5,128 nt of DNA, from NCBI GenBank assembly GCA_934444695.1, contig CAKSDF010000138.1, forward strand, positions 1-5,128, in the 5' to 3' direction. A program made the translations under genes and the position numbers. Positions within the stretch are counted from its first letter, which is position 1. Each line of letters starts with the position of its first letter. The notes under the pieces were generated by a model. That model saw nothing but the letters and a program-made list of their open reading frames with translations, did no database searches and was not told the DNA's origin. This DNA is from an uncultured Eubacteriales bacterium (GTDB taxonomy: Bacteria > Bacillota > Clostridia > Oscillospirales > Acutalibacteraceae). Below are positions 1 through 5,128 of this stretch, piece after piece.

Positions 1-1606
1 GGCAAATGGGGATAAGCGACATCTGCTCGTTGAGGCAGGAAAGCACCTCGGCCACCGACCCGTTTCCGCTGTGCAATTTATAAAGCGCCTTTTCAAGAGA
101 AACATATTCTCCCGAGCGATCGTTTCCGGCCGTATCGGCGTCTGCGGATGTTCCGTCACCGCTTCCCGAAGACTGCCCACTCCCGTCGGCTGCGCTGCCG
201 GAACTGTCGCCGGAGCCGCCCTGGGTACCGCTCTGTGCACCGTCGGCCGAAGAGGTTTCCGAAACGGCCGAGCCGTTCTTAAGTTCGATGATTCCTCCGG
301 CCGTGGCAAGGGAATAGGCATCGAGATTGTCGGGAATCTTTATTTCGGCAATGTAAAGGTCATAGGAATGATACTTTATTGCCGAAAGGTATTCATCCCA
401 GGAAAGTCCCTTTAAATCGGTCTCAATGCCGACCGTTTTAAGGTGCTCGGAAATTTTTGTTGCAAGAAGCCGTCTTGCGCTGTTCTCCGAATAATATACA
501 AGCGAAAGTTTAATTGTCTTTCCCTTTCCGTTTGTTGCAAGACCGGTTATCTGATCCTTTTCGTATCCTGCACTTTTAAGATAGCCCTGGGCCTTGTCGG
601 AATCGCGGTTTGTGTCGATGGTCTGAAGTCCCGAAAGCTCGGAAATATCCGAATGGAAAAGTCCCTTTGCAGGCTCGGCATATCCGAAATAAACCGAGTT
701 TTTTATATCCTCTCTGTCGATAGCCGCCGAAACCGCACGCCGCAAATCTCCGTCGGCCAGTATCCCCGACGAGGTATTGACCCCAAGATAAACGAGGTTT
801 GAAAGGGTGACCGAAAGGGATGTCCCCTTCATTGTGGGGATGTCGTTGGAGCTTAGATCGGAATAATATATATCAACGCTTCCCACCGCAGTACCGTGAT
901 TAACGGCATCGTCATCGGGCAGATTGACGAGATTTATCTTTGCAATATTGACCCGTCCGCCGATCCAGTTTTGATTGGCTTCGAGATAGAATTTATCGTT
1001 TTGCTGACCGAAAACATACCTTCCGGTTCCTATGGGCGGCACCGATTTATTGTCGGAATTGACCTGCTTTTCGGTTTCCTTTTCAAATATAGGAAAATCC
1101 AGCAGCCGTATAAAATATTCGTCGGTATGACCGAGATTGAACACCACCGTTAATGCGTCCCTTGCCGTACAGGAAGAAACGTTTTCAAGCTTTGAGCTGT
1201 ATTTAGACTGACTTGCAGCCTTTGCAGCCGATACCGAATAGACCACATCGTCGGCCGTAACGGCGTTGCCGTCGGTAAATTTTGCGGCAGGATTGATTGT
1301 AACGACGCACACGGTTCCGTCAAGGGAAATGTCGGACGCAAGCACATATGAAGGTTCAAACCCGTTTCCCAGCTTTATAAGTCCGTCGTACATCAGCCGT
1401 CCAAGCTCGAGATTGAGCTTCGTTTTGGCTTCATAGGGACTTAAGGTGTCGTTTTGGACAAAAGCCATATTTATTTCGCCCGATGGAGCAAATGACTCGG
1501 CAGGAGCCGACTCGTCAACCGTCCCTCCGTCATCGACCTTGGAACAGGACGCAAGACAAAAAAGCGCAACAAGCAGGCTGATCAATTTGACGACTTTTTT
1601 GCTCAT
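1..1606 (-). CDS. ABC transporter solute-binding lipoprotein, family 5 (peptide/oligopeptide type), 3' end off the window
   Basis: An uninterrupted minus-strand frame of 535 codons runs from ATG at 1606 to the left edge without a stop. The start has a GGAGGG ribosome site 8 bases upstream. Residues 1-21 form a lipoprotein signal: MSKK, a hydrophobic stretch, then the lipobox LASC with Cys21 as the lipidation site. The mature protein would therefore be anchored on the outer face of the membrane. Residues ~62-125 (LGRLMYDGLIKL, then FTDGNAVTADDVVYS) and ~190-200 (PPIGTGRYVF) are typical of SBP_bac_5 proteins, which deliver peptides, nickel or similar ligands to an ABC permease. The visible end (NEQMSLIPIC) resembles the region just before the C-terminus, so little is probably missing. 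Residues ~445-499 are a Gly/Ser/Asp/Ala-rich insert, unusual at this place. The ligand cannot be told from sequence, and no permease or ATPase gene is in view. Confidence 0.9.
   Translation of the reverse strand, partial: MSKKVVKLISLLVALFCLASCSKVDDGGTVDESAPAESFAPSGEINMAFVQNDTLSPYEAKTKLNLELGRLMYDGLIKLGNGFEPSYVLASDISLDGTVCVVTINPAAKFTDGNAVTADDVVYSVSAAKAASQSKYSSKLENVSSCTARDALTVVFNLGHTDEYFIRLLDFPIFEKETEKQVNSDNKSVPPIGTGRYVFGQQNDKFYLEANQNWIGGRVNIAKINLVNLPDDDAVNHGTAVGSVDIYYSDLSSNDIPTMKGTSLSVTLSNLVYLGVNTSSGILADGDLRRAVSAAIDREDIKNSVYFGYAEPAKGLFHSDISELSGLQTIDTNRDSDKAQGYLKSAGYEKDQITGLATNGKGKTIKLSLVYYSENSARRLLATKISEHLKTVGIETDLKGLSWDEYLSAIKYHSYDLYIAEIKIPDNLDAYSLATAGGIIELKNGSAVSETSSADGAQSGTQGGSGDSSGSAADGSGQSSGSGDGTSADADTAGNDRSGEYVSLEKALYKLHSGNGSVAEVLSCLNEQMSLIPIC
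110..274 (-). other. Low-complexity Gly/Ser/Asp/Ala-rich segment inside the solute-binding protein
   Basis: Codons 445-499 of the lipoprotein encode about 55 residues made mostly of G, S, D, A and T, with several Asp and almost no hydrophobic or basic residues. The frame stays open and the family-like sequence resumes afterwards (EYVSLEKALYKL). The codons vary and I see no exact tandem DNA repeat, so this is a compositional segment, not a microsatellite. It is probably a flexible, acidic loop or linker in the C-terminal lobe. Confidence 0.75.
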
Positions 1607-1615
1607 ACTCCGTTC

Positions 1616-1620
1616 CCTCC
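1616..1620 (-). promoter_or_regulatory. Ribosome binding site of the solute-binding protein
   Basis: On the minus strand GGAGG lies about 9 bases upstream of the ATG at 1606. It supports that start and the full lipoprotein signal. Confidence 0.8.
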
Positions 1621-1667
1621 AAAAGATTTGAATCGAAAATATAAATAGACATAAATACGGATAATAA

Positions 1668-1696
1668 ATTATACCTTAATTCTCCGAAAAAATCAA
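1668..1696 (-). promoter_or_regulatory. Sigma-A type promoter for the solute-binding protein gene
   Basis: On the minus strand a -35 box TTGATT (1696-1691) and a perfect -10 box TATAAT (1673-1668) are separated by exactly 17 bases. The predicted transcript starts near 1661, giving a leader of about 55 bases before the ATG at 1606. The promoter lies downstream of the merR terminator, so the gene appears to be an independent transcription unit. I see no clear operator or riboswitch in the leader. Confidence 0.8.
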
Positions 1697-1734
1697 CCTT
1701 TTTGCCCAAATATCCTTTCCTCCCCTTTCGACAT

Positions 1735-1772
1735 AAAAAATCTGCCGCCTTTTACTGTAAGAAAGCGGCAGA
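1735..1772 (-). terminator. Rho-independent terminator after merR
   Basis: Inverted arms TCTGCCGC (1741-1748) and GCGGCAGA (1765-1772) form an 8-bp GC-rich stem that can extend imperfectly inward. On the minus strand the stem is followed directly by six T (complement of the A run at 1735-1740). It lies about 65 bases past the merR stop and upstream of the next promoter, so it separates merR from the solute-binding protein gene. Confidence 0.85.
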
Positions 1773-1835
1773 TAATGGGTCGTATAACAGTTACCTTTAA
1801 AGGTCGGGTATTTGTTGCTTAAGACCTTTTTGATA

Positions 1836-2282
1836 TTATTTCTTGTCGTGTGTGGCATCGTAAAGCTTTTGAATGTCGGCCGGAAGTTTGTCGGGAAGCA
1901 TGGCCCTTATGCCGTCCTCGTTTCCGTCGGCAATGGCCGTTTCATAATACCAGCACTTGAATTTAAGCATGGAAAGAGCGCCTTCAAGACGGGCGATCTC
2001 CCCCTCAATGTTTTTGCGCTGATTTTGAAAAAGCTCAAGACGCTTTTGATATGTTTCCTTGCCGAGAGCGCACCACTCCATAAACTGCTTGATATCCTTT
2101 ATCTCAAGACCGGATTTTTTAAGACACTCGATAACCCTGAGGGATTCAAGCTCCCTGTCGCTGAATTTTCTGATGCCCGAAACCCTCTCGATGTTGGGAA
2201 AAAGTCCCTCTTTATCATAGTATCTCAAGGTCGAAACAGGCAGGCCGAACATTTCCGATACCTGACCGATGCTGTATGTCAT
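1836..2282 (-). CDS. MerR-family transcriptional regulator
   Basis: A 148-residue protein with the standard MerR layout. A winged helix-turn-helix covers residues ~3-40 (IGQVSEMFGLPVSTLRYYDK, then wing GLFPNIERVSGIRKF). A second helical pair follows at ~41-72 and a dimerisation coiled coil at ~78-108 (KRLELFQNQRKNIEGEIARL). The short effector tail has KCWYYETA at 109-116. ATG at 2282 is preceded by AAAGGAG 6 bases upstream. Such proteins bind as dimers between an over-spaced -35 and -10 and untwist the DNA when a ligand or modification triggers them. A promoter of that kind (2416-2446) lies between this gene and the divergent hydrolase gene, which is the likely target. Cys53 (in VIECLKKSGL) lines up, by my hand alignment from memory, with the reactive Cys52 of Bacillus subtilis AdhR. 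The tail is not that of a metal-binding MerR. The inducer is unknown. Confidence 0.93.
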   Translation of the reverse strand: MTYSIGQVSEMFGLPVSTLRYYDKEGLFPNIERVSGIRKFSDRELESLRVIECLKKSGLEIKDIKQFMEWCALGKETYQKRLELFQNQRKNIEGEIARLEGALSMLKFKCWYYETAIADGNEDGIRAMLPDKLPADIQKLYDATHDKK

Positions 2283-2313
2283 AAGCCGCTCCTTTGCTCA
2301 TTCAACGAATATA

Positions 2314-2355
2314 TGCCAAACGGATATGCGATTGGCAGCTACTCGTTAAACGGAT
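2314..2355. repeat. Inverted repeat and direct repeat upstream of merR
   Basis: TGCCAA at 2314-2319 and TTGGCA at 2332-2337 form a perfect 6-bp inverted repeat with a 12-base spacer. It lies 30-55 bases upstream of the merR start and overlaps its likely leader or promoter. The octamer AAACGGAT occurs at 2318-2325 and again at 2348-2355, 30 bases apart (about three helical turns). This could be a regulator site or an mRNA hairpin. The arms are short enough for chance to be a fair explanation. Confidence 0.3.
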
Positions 2356-2415
2356 TACGCGTTCAATAAACACGCATAAATAGATTTCTTAATAATTTTT
2401 TTACAAAATATCCCC

Positions 2416-2446
2416 TTGACCTAAAGTCAGGTTCACCTTATATAAT
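2416..2446 (+). promoter_or_regulatory. MerR-type promoter with 19-bp spacer and operator half-sites, driving the hydrolase
   Basis: A -35 box TTGACC (2416-2421) and a perfect -10 box TATAAT (2441-2446) are separated by 19 bases instead of the usual 17. This over-long spacing is the hallmark of promoters activated by MerR-family proteins. The half-sites ACCT (2419-2422), AGGT (2429-2432) and ACCT (2435-2438) lie around and inside the spacer and make two overlapping dyads: ACCT-N6-AGGT and AGGT-N2-ACCT. The promoter points towards the hydrolase and away from merR, with transcription expected to start near 2453. Binding by the adjacent MerR protein is inferred from position and architecture. 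Confidence 0.8.
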
Positions 2447-2509
2447 AATTGTAACACAAACGAGCGGAAAAGTCAACGAATAAATCGTGTACCGAAAAAA
2501 AGCCAATCA

Positions 2510-2556
2510 CCTGCCAAGCCAACAGCAATGTTGCAGGCAAAAGAGTCGTGCTTTTG
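2510..2556 (+). other. Two adjacent hairpins in the hydrolase leader
   Basis: The first hairpin has inner stem CAACA (2520-2524) and TGTTG (2529-2533) closed by a GCAA (GNRA-type) loop. An outer CCTG (2510-2513) can pair with CAGG (2534-2537), leaving a one-sided bulge. The second starts at the next base: CAAAAG (2538-2543) pairs with CTTTTG (2551-2556) around a 7-base loop. Neither is followed by a T run, so they are not terminators. They may be RNA stability or regulatory elements, or may have no function. Confidence 0.35.
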
Positions 2557-2747
2557 TCGGAAGGCATTAAACCGTCCCGGGAAGCAAAACAATCCCATTC
2601 ACGGCAGGAAATCCACATCGACACATTAGATGCGAAAAAAGGTTGACAAACATCCGACAGCAATCACCCGGCAGCCCATTTACAACAAAAATACACTACG
2701 CGTAACAATTAGGCAGCAAGTAATCAATCAGCAAAACGGCAAAAATC

Positions 2748-2753
2748 AAGGAG
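2748..2753 (+). promoter_or_regulatory. Ribosome binding site that decides the hydrolase start
   Basis: AAGGAG at 2748-2753 directly abuts an in-frame ATG at 2754, which is too close for initiation. It lies 9 bases before the next in-frame ATG at 2763, a workable spacing, so 2763 is chosen as the start. Confidence 0.75.
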
Positions 2754-2762
2754 ATGGAAGAA

Positions 2763-3752
2763 ATGCAGCAAAAAAGTACCGAAGAACTCGTCCTGACCGA
2801 GGAATGGGACAAAACCTTTGAAAAAAGCGACAAGGTATCCCACAAAAAAGTGACATTTAAAAACCGGTTTGGCATTACCCTTGCCGCCGATGTTTACAAG
2901 CCCGCCGCAGCGGAAGGCAAAAAGCTTCCGGCCGTGGCGGTGTGCGGACCTTTCGGCGCAGTCAAAGAACAGGCATCGGGACTTTACGCTCAGGAAATGG
3001 CCAAGCGCGGATTTTTCGCCATGTGCTTTGACCCGTCTTTTACCGGCGAAAGCGGCGGAAGTCCCAGATACGTTTCCTCTCCCGATATAAATACCGAGGA
3101 CTTTCAGGCAGCAGTGGATTACCTGTCGGTATCCGATGAGGTCGACAGCGAAAAGATCGGTATAATCGGCATATGCGGATGGGGCGGATACGCTTTAAAC
3201 ACTGCCGCCATCGACACCCGCGTCAAAGCCACCGTAACCTCCACAATGTATGATATGACACGCGTAACCACCAAAGGATATTTCGATAAAGAAGACAGCG
3301 AGCAGGCCCGATTCGATAAAAGAAAGGCCCTTTGCGATCAGCGAACCGAGGACTTCAAAAACGGAATCTGCGCCCGTGCAGGCGGTGTGGTCGATCCCCT
3401 CCCCTCCGACGCACCGAAATTCGTTAAGGATTATTATGCATATTATAAAACACCCCGAGGCTATCATCCCCGCTCGCTCAATTCAAATGAAGGATGGAAT
3501 GCCACCTCCGCCCTGTCCCTTTTAAATTCGCAGATCCTGCAATTTTCAAATGAAATACGCAGCGCCGTTTTGATGATACACGGCGACAAGGCTCACTCCT
3601 GCTATTTTACCATTGACGCCTTCAGCAAGCTGACGGGGAAAAACAAACAGCTGTATATCATTCCCGGCGCCATCCACACCGACCTCTACGACCGCACCGA
3701 CATCATCCCCTTCGACAAGATCGAAAGCTTTTTAAACCAGTATCTCAACTAA
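2763..3752 (+). CDS. Alpha/beta hydrolase, YcjY/COG1073-like, with non-canonical nucleophile elbow
   Basis: A 329-residue cytoplasmic protein (no signal peptide) with an alpha/beta-hydrolase fold. The core starts near residue 30 (VTFKNRFGITLAADVYKP). An oxyanion-type loop VCGPFGAVKEQ follows at ~60-70, then FDPSFTGESGGSPR (~89-102). The strand-turn-helix elbow GICGWGGYAL is at 136-145, MIHGDKAHS at ~271-279 could supply the acid (Asp275), and PGAIHTDLYD at ~301-310 supplies the likely catalytic His305. Close relatives with these blocks, including the YKTPRGYHPRSLNSN segment (~228-242), are common in gut and lactic bacteria as I remember them and are usually annotated only as alpha/beta hydrolase. 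In YcjY-like enzymes the elbow normally reads CxSGG; here the Ser position is Trp140, leaving Cys138 as the nearest nucleophile. The substrate is unknown. Its place behind the MerR-type promoter suggests an inducible detoxification or ester-cleaving role, which is inference. Confidence 0.9.
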   Translation: MQQKSTEELVLTEEWDKTFEKSDKVSHKKVTFKNRFGITLAADVYKPAAAEGKKLPAVAVCGPFGAVKEQASGLYAQEMAKRGFFAMCFDPSFTGESGGSPRYVSSPDINTEDFQAAVDYLSVSDEVDSEKIGIIGICGWGGYALNTAAIDTRVKATVTSTMYDMTRVTTKGYFDKEDSEQARFDKRKALCDQRTEDFKNGICARAGGVVDPLPSDAPKFVKDYYAYYKTPRGYHPRSLNSNEGWNATSALSLLNSQILQFSNEIRSAVLMIHGDKAHSCYFTIDAFSKLTGKNKQLYIIPGAIHTDLYDRTDIIPFDKIESFLNQYLN

Positions 3753-3902
3753 CAGCCTAAATCGACCGACAAATAAAAGGTCAGAAGAGCACGCATCTTA
3801 GGCAGGCCGATCACCTTTAATTAATATAGTCTCACGCATACGCCGCATAAATCAGTATTTTATTAAACAGACAGGCTCTTAAACAGTCCCCTAAAAAAGA
3901 CA
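3753..3902. other. Intergenic stretch after the hydrolase
   Basis: No gene is visible. Short inverted pairs exist, GCCTAA (3755-3760) with TTAGGC (3798-3803) and AAAGGT with ACCTTT, but their loops are long and no T run follows, so I do not call a second terminator here. Confidence 0.5.
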
Positions 3903-3944
3903 AACCCCGCTTACGAATCGTTTGAATGATTCGTAAGCGGGGTT
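3903..3944. terminator. Bidirectional rho-independent terminator between hydrolase and mscL
   Basis: Perfect 17-bp arms at 3903-3919 and 3928-3944 enclose an 8-base loop (GTTTGAAT). On the plus strand the stem is followed by TTATTTTAAAA. On the minus strand it is followed by TTTGTC and six T, the better T-tract. It lies 25 bases past the mscL stop and 150 past the hydrolase stop, and serves two convergent genes. Confidence 0.9.
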
Positions 3945-3968
3945 ATTTTAAAACAAAATACAACTCAG

Positions 3969-4487
3969 TTAATCTTGTGCTGTCTGCGCAGCAAGCTCTT
4001 GCTCCGGCTGCTCGATAACCGATGTGCAGTGGGGGCAGCGGGTGGCTTCAATGTCTATCTCGCTCTTGCAGAAAGGACACTCCTTTGTGGTGGGTGCTTC
4101 CTCAACAGGCTTCTTTCTGAAGTCTCGCAGGTTATTTATGGTCCTGACAAGGGCAAAAATAACCAGCGCCATTATGAGAAAATTGATGACCGCCGTAACA
4201 AAAGAGCCATATGCAAAAACCGTTGCGCCGGCATCCTTGGCCGCCTGAAGAGAGGCGTATACCGTGCCGCTTTCGGCTCCTTCGGGAAGTTTAAGCACCA
4301 AGAACTGATCGGTGAAGTTGATTCCGCCGGTAGCAAGTCCCACAAAAGGCATAATCAGATCTTCCACAAGGGATTTGACTATTCCCTGAAAAGCACCGCC
4401 GATTATAACGCCGACGGCAAGATCAATAACGCTGCCGCGGTTTATAAACTCGGCAAAAGAGGCAAAAAAGCCTTTTTTCTCTGACAT
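3969..4487 (-). CDS. mscL: Large-conductance mechanosensitive channel MscL with C-terminal zinc ribbon
   Basis: A 172-residue inner-membrane channel that opens under membrane tension and releases solutes during hypo-osmotic shock. The N-terminal amphipathic helix (FFASFAEFINRGSVIDLAVG) and first membrane helix cover residues ~7-46, with the pore-lining stretch AVGVIIGGAFQGIVKSLVEDLIMP. A periplasm-type loop spans ~50-92 and the second membrane helix ~93-117 (SFVTAVINFLIMALVIFALV). After a short linker, residues 137-154 form a CPFC-X10-CPHC zinc ribbon (Cys137, 140, 151, 154), followed by an acidic, Gln-rich tail. Typical MscL proteins are about 130-150 residues and end in a helical bundle, so the ribbon replaces or extends that part. 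The start at 4487 is set by GGAGGAG a few bases upstream; a longer frame from 4523 has no ribosome site. No good promoter is seen before it, so co-transcription with the sortase gene is possible. Confidence 0.95.
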   Translation of the reverse strand: MSEKKGFFASFAEFINRGSVIDLAVGVIIGGAFQGIVKSLVEDLIMPFVGLATGGINFTDQFLVLKLPEGAESGTVYASLQAAKDAGATVFAYGSFVTAVINFLIMALVIFALVRTINNLRDFRKKPVEEAPTTKECPFCKSEIDIEATRCPHCTSVIEQPEQELAAQTAQD

Positions 4488-4524
4488 ATTTTCTCCTCCA
4501 AAACACAGGATGATGCAAAGCAAT

Positions 4525-4543
4525 CAACGGCAGGCGCCGGTTG
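4525..4543. other. Weak hairpin between sortase and mscL
   Basis: CAACGGC (4525-4531) pairs with GCCGGTTG (4536-4543) with one bulged base and a 4-base loop. On the minus strand it is followed by ATTGCTTTGC, not a T run, so it is a poor terminator. It could attenuate or stabilise a sortase-mscL transcript. Confidence 0.3.
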
Positions 4544-4557
4544 CCTAAACTTTAAAA

Positions 4558-5128
4558 TCAATCGGCGGCGTTTTTAAGCTCGCCCGAGGCAATCTTAGCC
4601 TCTTCCTCATCGGTACACATTCTGGCCACAACAACAAGCCGCGCATCGTCGGTGGCGGGGTTGCCGGTGGGATATGTGCAGGTTGAAAGGGTCAGCAAGG
4701 TGCTGTTCTCGTCGATGGTCTCGCCGGTATCGTAATATTTCCTGTCGGTCAGTTCCTTAAGATACTCATCGAAATACTGCTGCTTATAGAAAGGCTCGCG
4801 ATAATCGAATGCATTGCCGTACTCGGTGGTGAGATCAACCGTAAAGCAGGCATATACCTTGAAATGATGCTTTTGCCAAAGGGTGTTGAAGGAAATGTAG
4901 GGATTCTGCTCGGCAAAGCTTTGATTCTTGTATCGGTCGATGCCGGCAAGCATTGTGCCGTTGGCCATATGATGGCCGTAAATTACCAGGTTGTTGCTCA
5001 AAAAGCGGGGCAAAACGGTGGTTCTCGAATCGAGATACAGCTCGCCCGCATCGGAATATTTTTTGTCGAAATTGTGGTGGAGATAAAAGTTTATGTCCGG
5101 CTCGGTGTCGCCTTCGTAGACCTTGTCC
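4558..5128 (-). CDS. Class B sortase (partial, N-terminus beyond the right edge)
   Basis: The minus-strand frame is open from the right edge to the TGA at 4558, giving 189 visible residues. It has the class B sortase pattern: a beta strand DINFYLHHNFDKKY, then LYLD, then IYGHHM with catalytic His (codon 4972-4974), TLSTC with catalytic Cys (codon 4678-4680), and DARLVVVARM with catalytic Arg (codon 4639-4641). Sortases are membrane-anchored, extracytoplasmic transpeptidases that cut a sorting signal in surface proteins and join them to the cell wall or to pilin subunits. The N-terminal membrane anchor would lie upstream, outside the window. A TTG at 5013 could be read as a start, but conserved sortase sequence continues upstream of it, so it is internal. 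No sorting-signal substrate is encoded in the window. The gene ends with a short acidic tail (CTDEEEAKIASGELKNAAD), 70 bases before mscL. Confidence 0.93.
   Translation of the reverse strand, partial: DKVYEGDTEPDINFYLHHNFDKKYSDAGELYLDSRTTVLPRFLSNNLVIYGHHMANGTMLAGIDRYKNQSFAEQNPYISFNTLWQKHHFKVYACFTVDLTTEYGNAFDYREPFYKQQYFDEYLKELTDRKYYDTGETIDENSTLLTLSTCTYPTGNPATDDARLVVVARMCTDEEEAKIASGELKNAAD

Larger units (their letters stand above)
2447..2762 (+). other. Long untranslated leader between the MerR-type promoter and the hydrolase
   Basis: About 310 bases with no supported gene. The plus strand is strongly A-rich and T-poor, especially from about 2580 to the ribosome site, unlike the coding sequence around it. 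Near the 5' end two hairpins are packed end to end (2510-2556). I see no intrinsic terminator, T-box motif or known riboswitch. The only short frames lack ribosome sites. If the 2416-2446 promoter is the main one, this is an unusually long 5' leader for a single-gene unit. Confidence 0.5.

Noticed and set aside
71..1631. Plus-strand open frames at 71-415, 443-802, 896-1153 and 1446-1631
   Set aside because: They are antisense to the solute-binding protein, which is a single 535-codon frame with signal peptide, promoter and ribosome site. They have no recognisable domains.
1793..1831. AAAGGTC (1799-1805) and GACCTTT (1823-1829) with T run as a plus-strand terminator, and the 12-base palindrome at 1793-1804
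   Set aside because: No plus-strand gene ends here, the stem is short and AT-rich with a 17-base loop, and a much better minus-strand terminator for merR lies next to it.
1812..2369. 185-codon plus-strand frame opposite merR
   Set aside because: It is a shadow of the clearly recognisable MerR gene on the other strand and has no ribosome site or domain.
2528..2629. 33-codon plus-strand frame in the hydrolase leader as a leader peptide
   Set aside because: No ribosome site precedes its ATG, the start falls inside a predicted hairpin, and the composition is not protein-like.
2643..2671. Possible second hydrolase promoter beginning with a perfect TTGACA at 2643
   Set aside because: At 16-18 bases downstream the sequence is ACCCGG-like with no resemblance to TATAAT.
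2754..2762. ATG at 2754 as hydrolase start
   Set aside because: It touches the AAGGAG ribosome site with no spacing; the ATG at 2763 is properly spaced.
3975..4484. 169-codon plus-strand frame opposite mscL
   Set aside because: Antisense shadow of mscL; no domain and no ribosome site.
4488..4523. Upstream ATG at 4523 as the mscL start
   Set aside because: The added 12 residues are not MscL-like and the frame overlaps the GGAGGAG ribosome site that serves the ATG at 4487.

Overview
The window looks like chromosome from a Gram-positive Bacillota, most likely a gut-type Clostridia (Oscillospiraceae-like is my best guess). The reasons are strong GGAGG-type ribosome binding sites, TTGACA/TATAAT-type promoters, a lipoprotein solute-binding protein, a class B sortase and protein sequences of clostridial character. 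The assignment is inferred from style; no rRNA or other marker gene is present. I see no mobile element, tRNA, rRNA or CRISPR array.

Layout, left to right. (1) Bases 1-1606, minus strand: a family 5 (peptide-type) ABC transporter solute-binding lipoprotein. It starts at 1606 and runs off the left edge, has its own promoter, and carries an unusual Gly/Ser/Asp-rich insert near its C-terminus. (2) 1836-2282, minus: a MerR-family regulator followed by a terminator at 1735-1772. (3) 2283-2762: a 480-base divergent intergenic region. It holds a plus-strand promoter with the 19-bp spacer typical of MerR-controlled promoters and ACCT/AGGT half-sites inside it, then an approximately 310-base leader that is A-rich and T-poor and contains two back-to-back hairpins. 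(4) 2763-3752, plus: an alpha/beta hydrolase of the YcjY-like group, very probably the target of the MerR protein. (5) 3903-3944: a perfect 17-bp hairpin acting as a shared terminator between convergent genes. (6) 3969-4487, minus: MscL with a C-terminal zinc ribbon. (7) 4558-5128, minus: the catalytic part of a class B sortase whose N-terminus lies beyond the right edge.

How the genes work together. The only clear functional unit is the divergent merR/hydrolase pair, which looks like a small-molecule-inducible module. Sortase and mscL are in tandem, 70 bases apart, and may be co-transcribed because no good mscL promoter is visible between them. The solute-binding protein has its own promoter and is separated from merR by a terminator. 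Most of the window is ordinary. The points worth a second look are the hydrolase's missing nucleophile serine, the regulator's operator and long leader, the zinc ribbon on MscL, and the low-complexity insert in the solute-binding protein.
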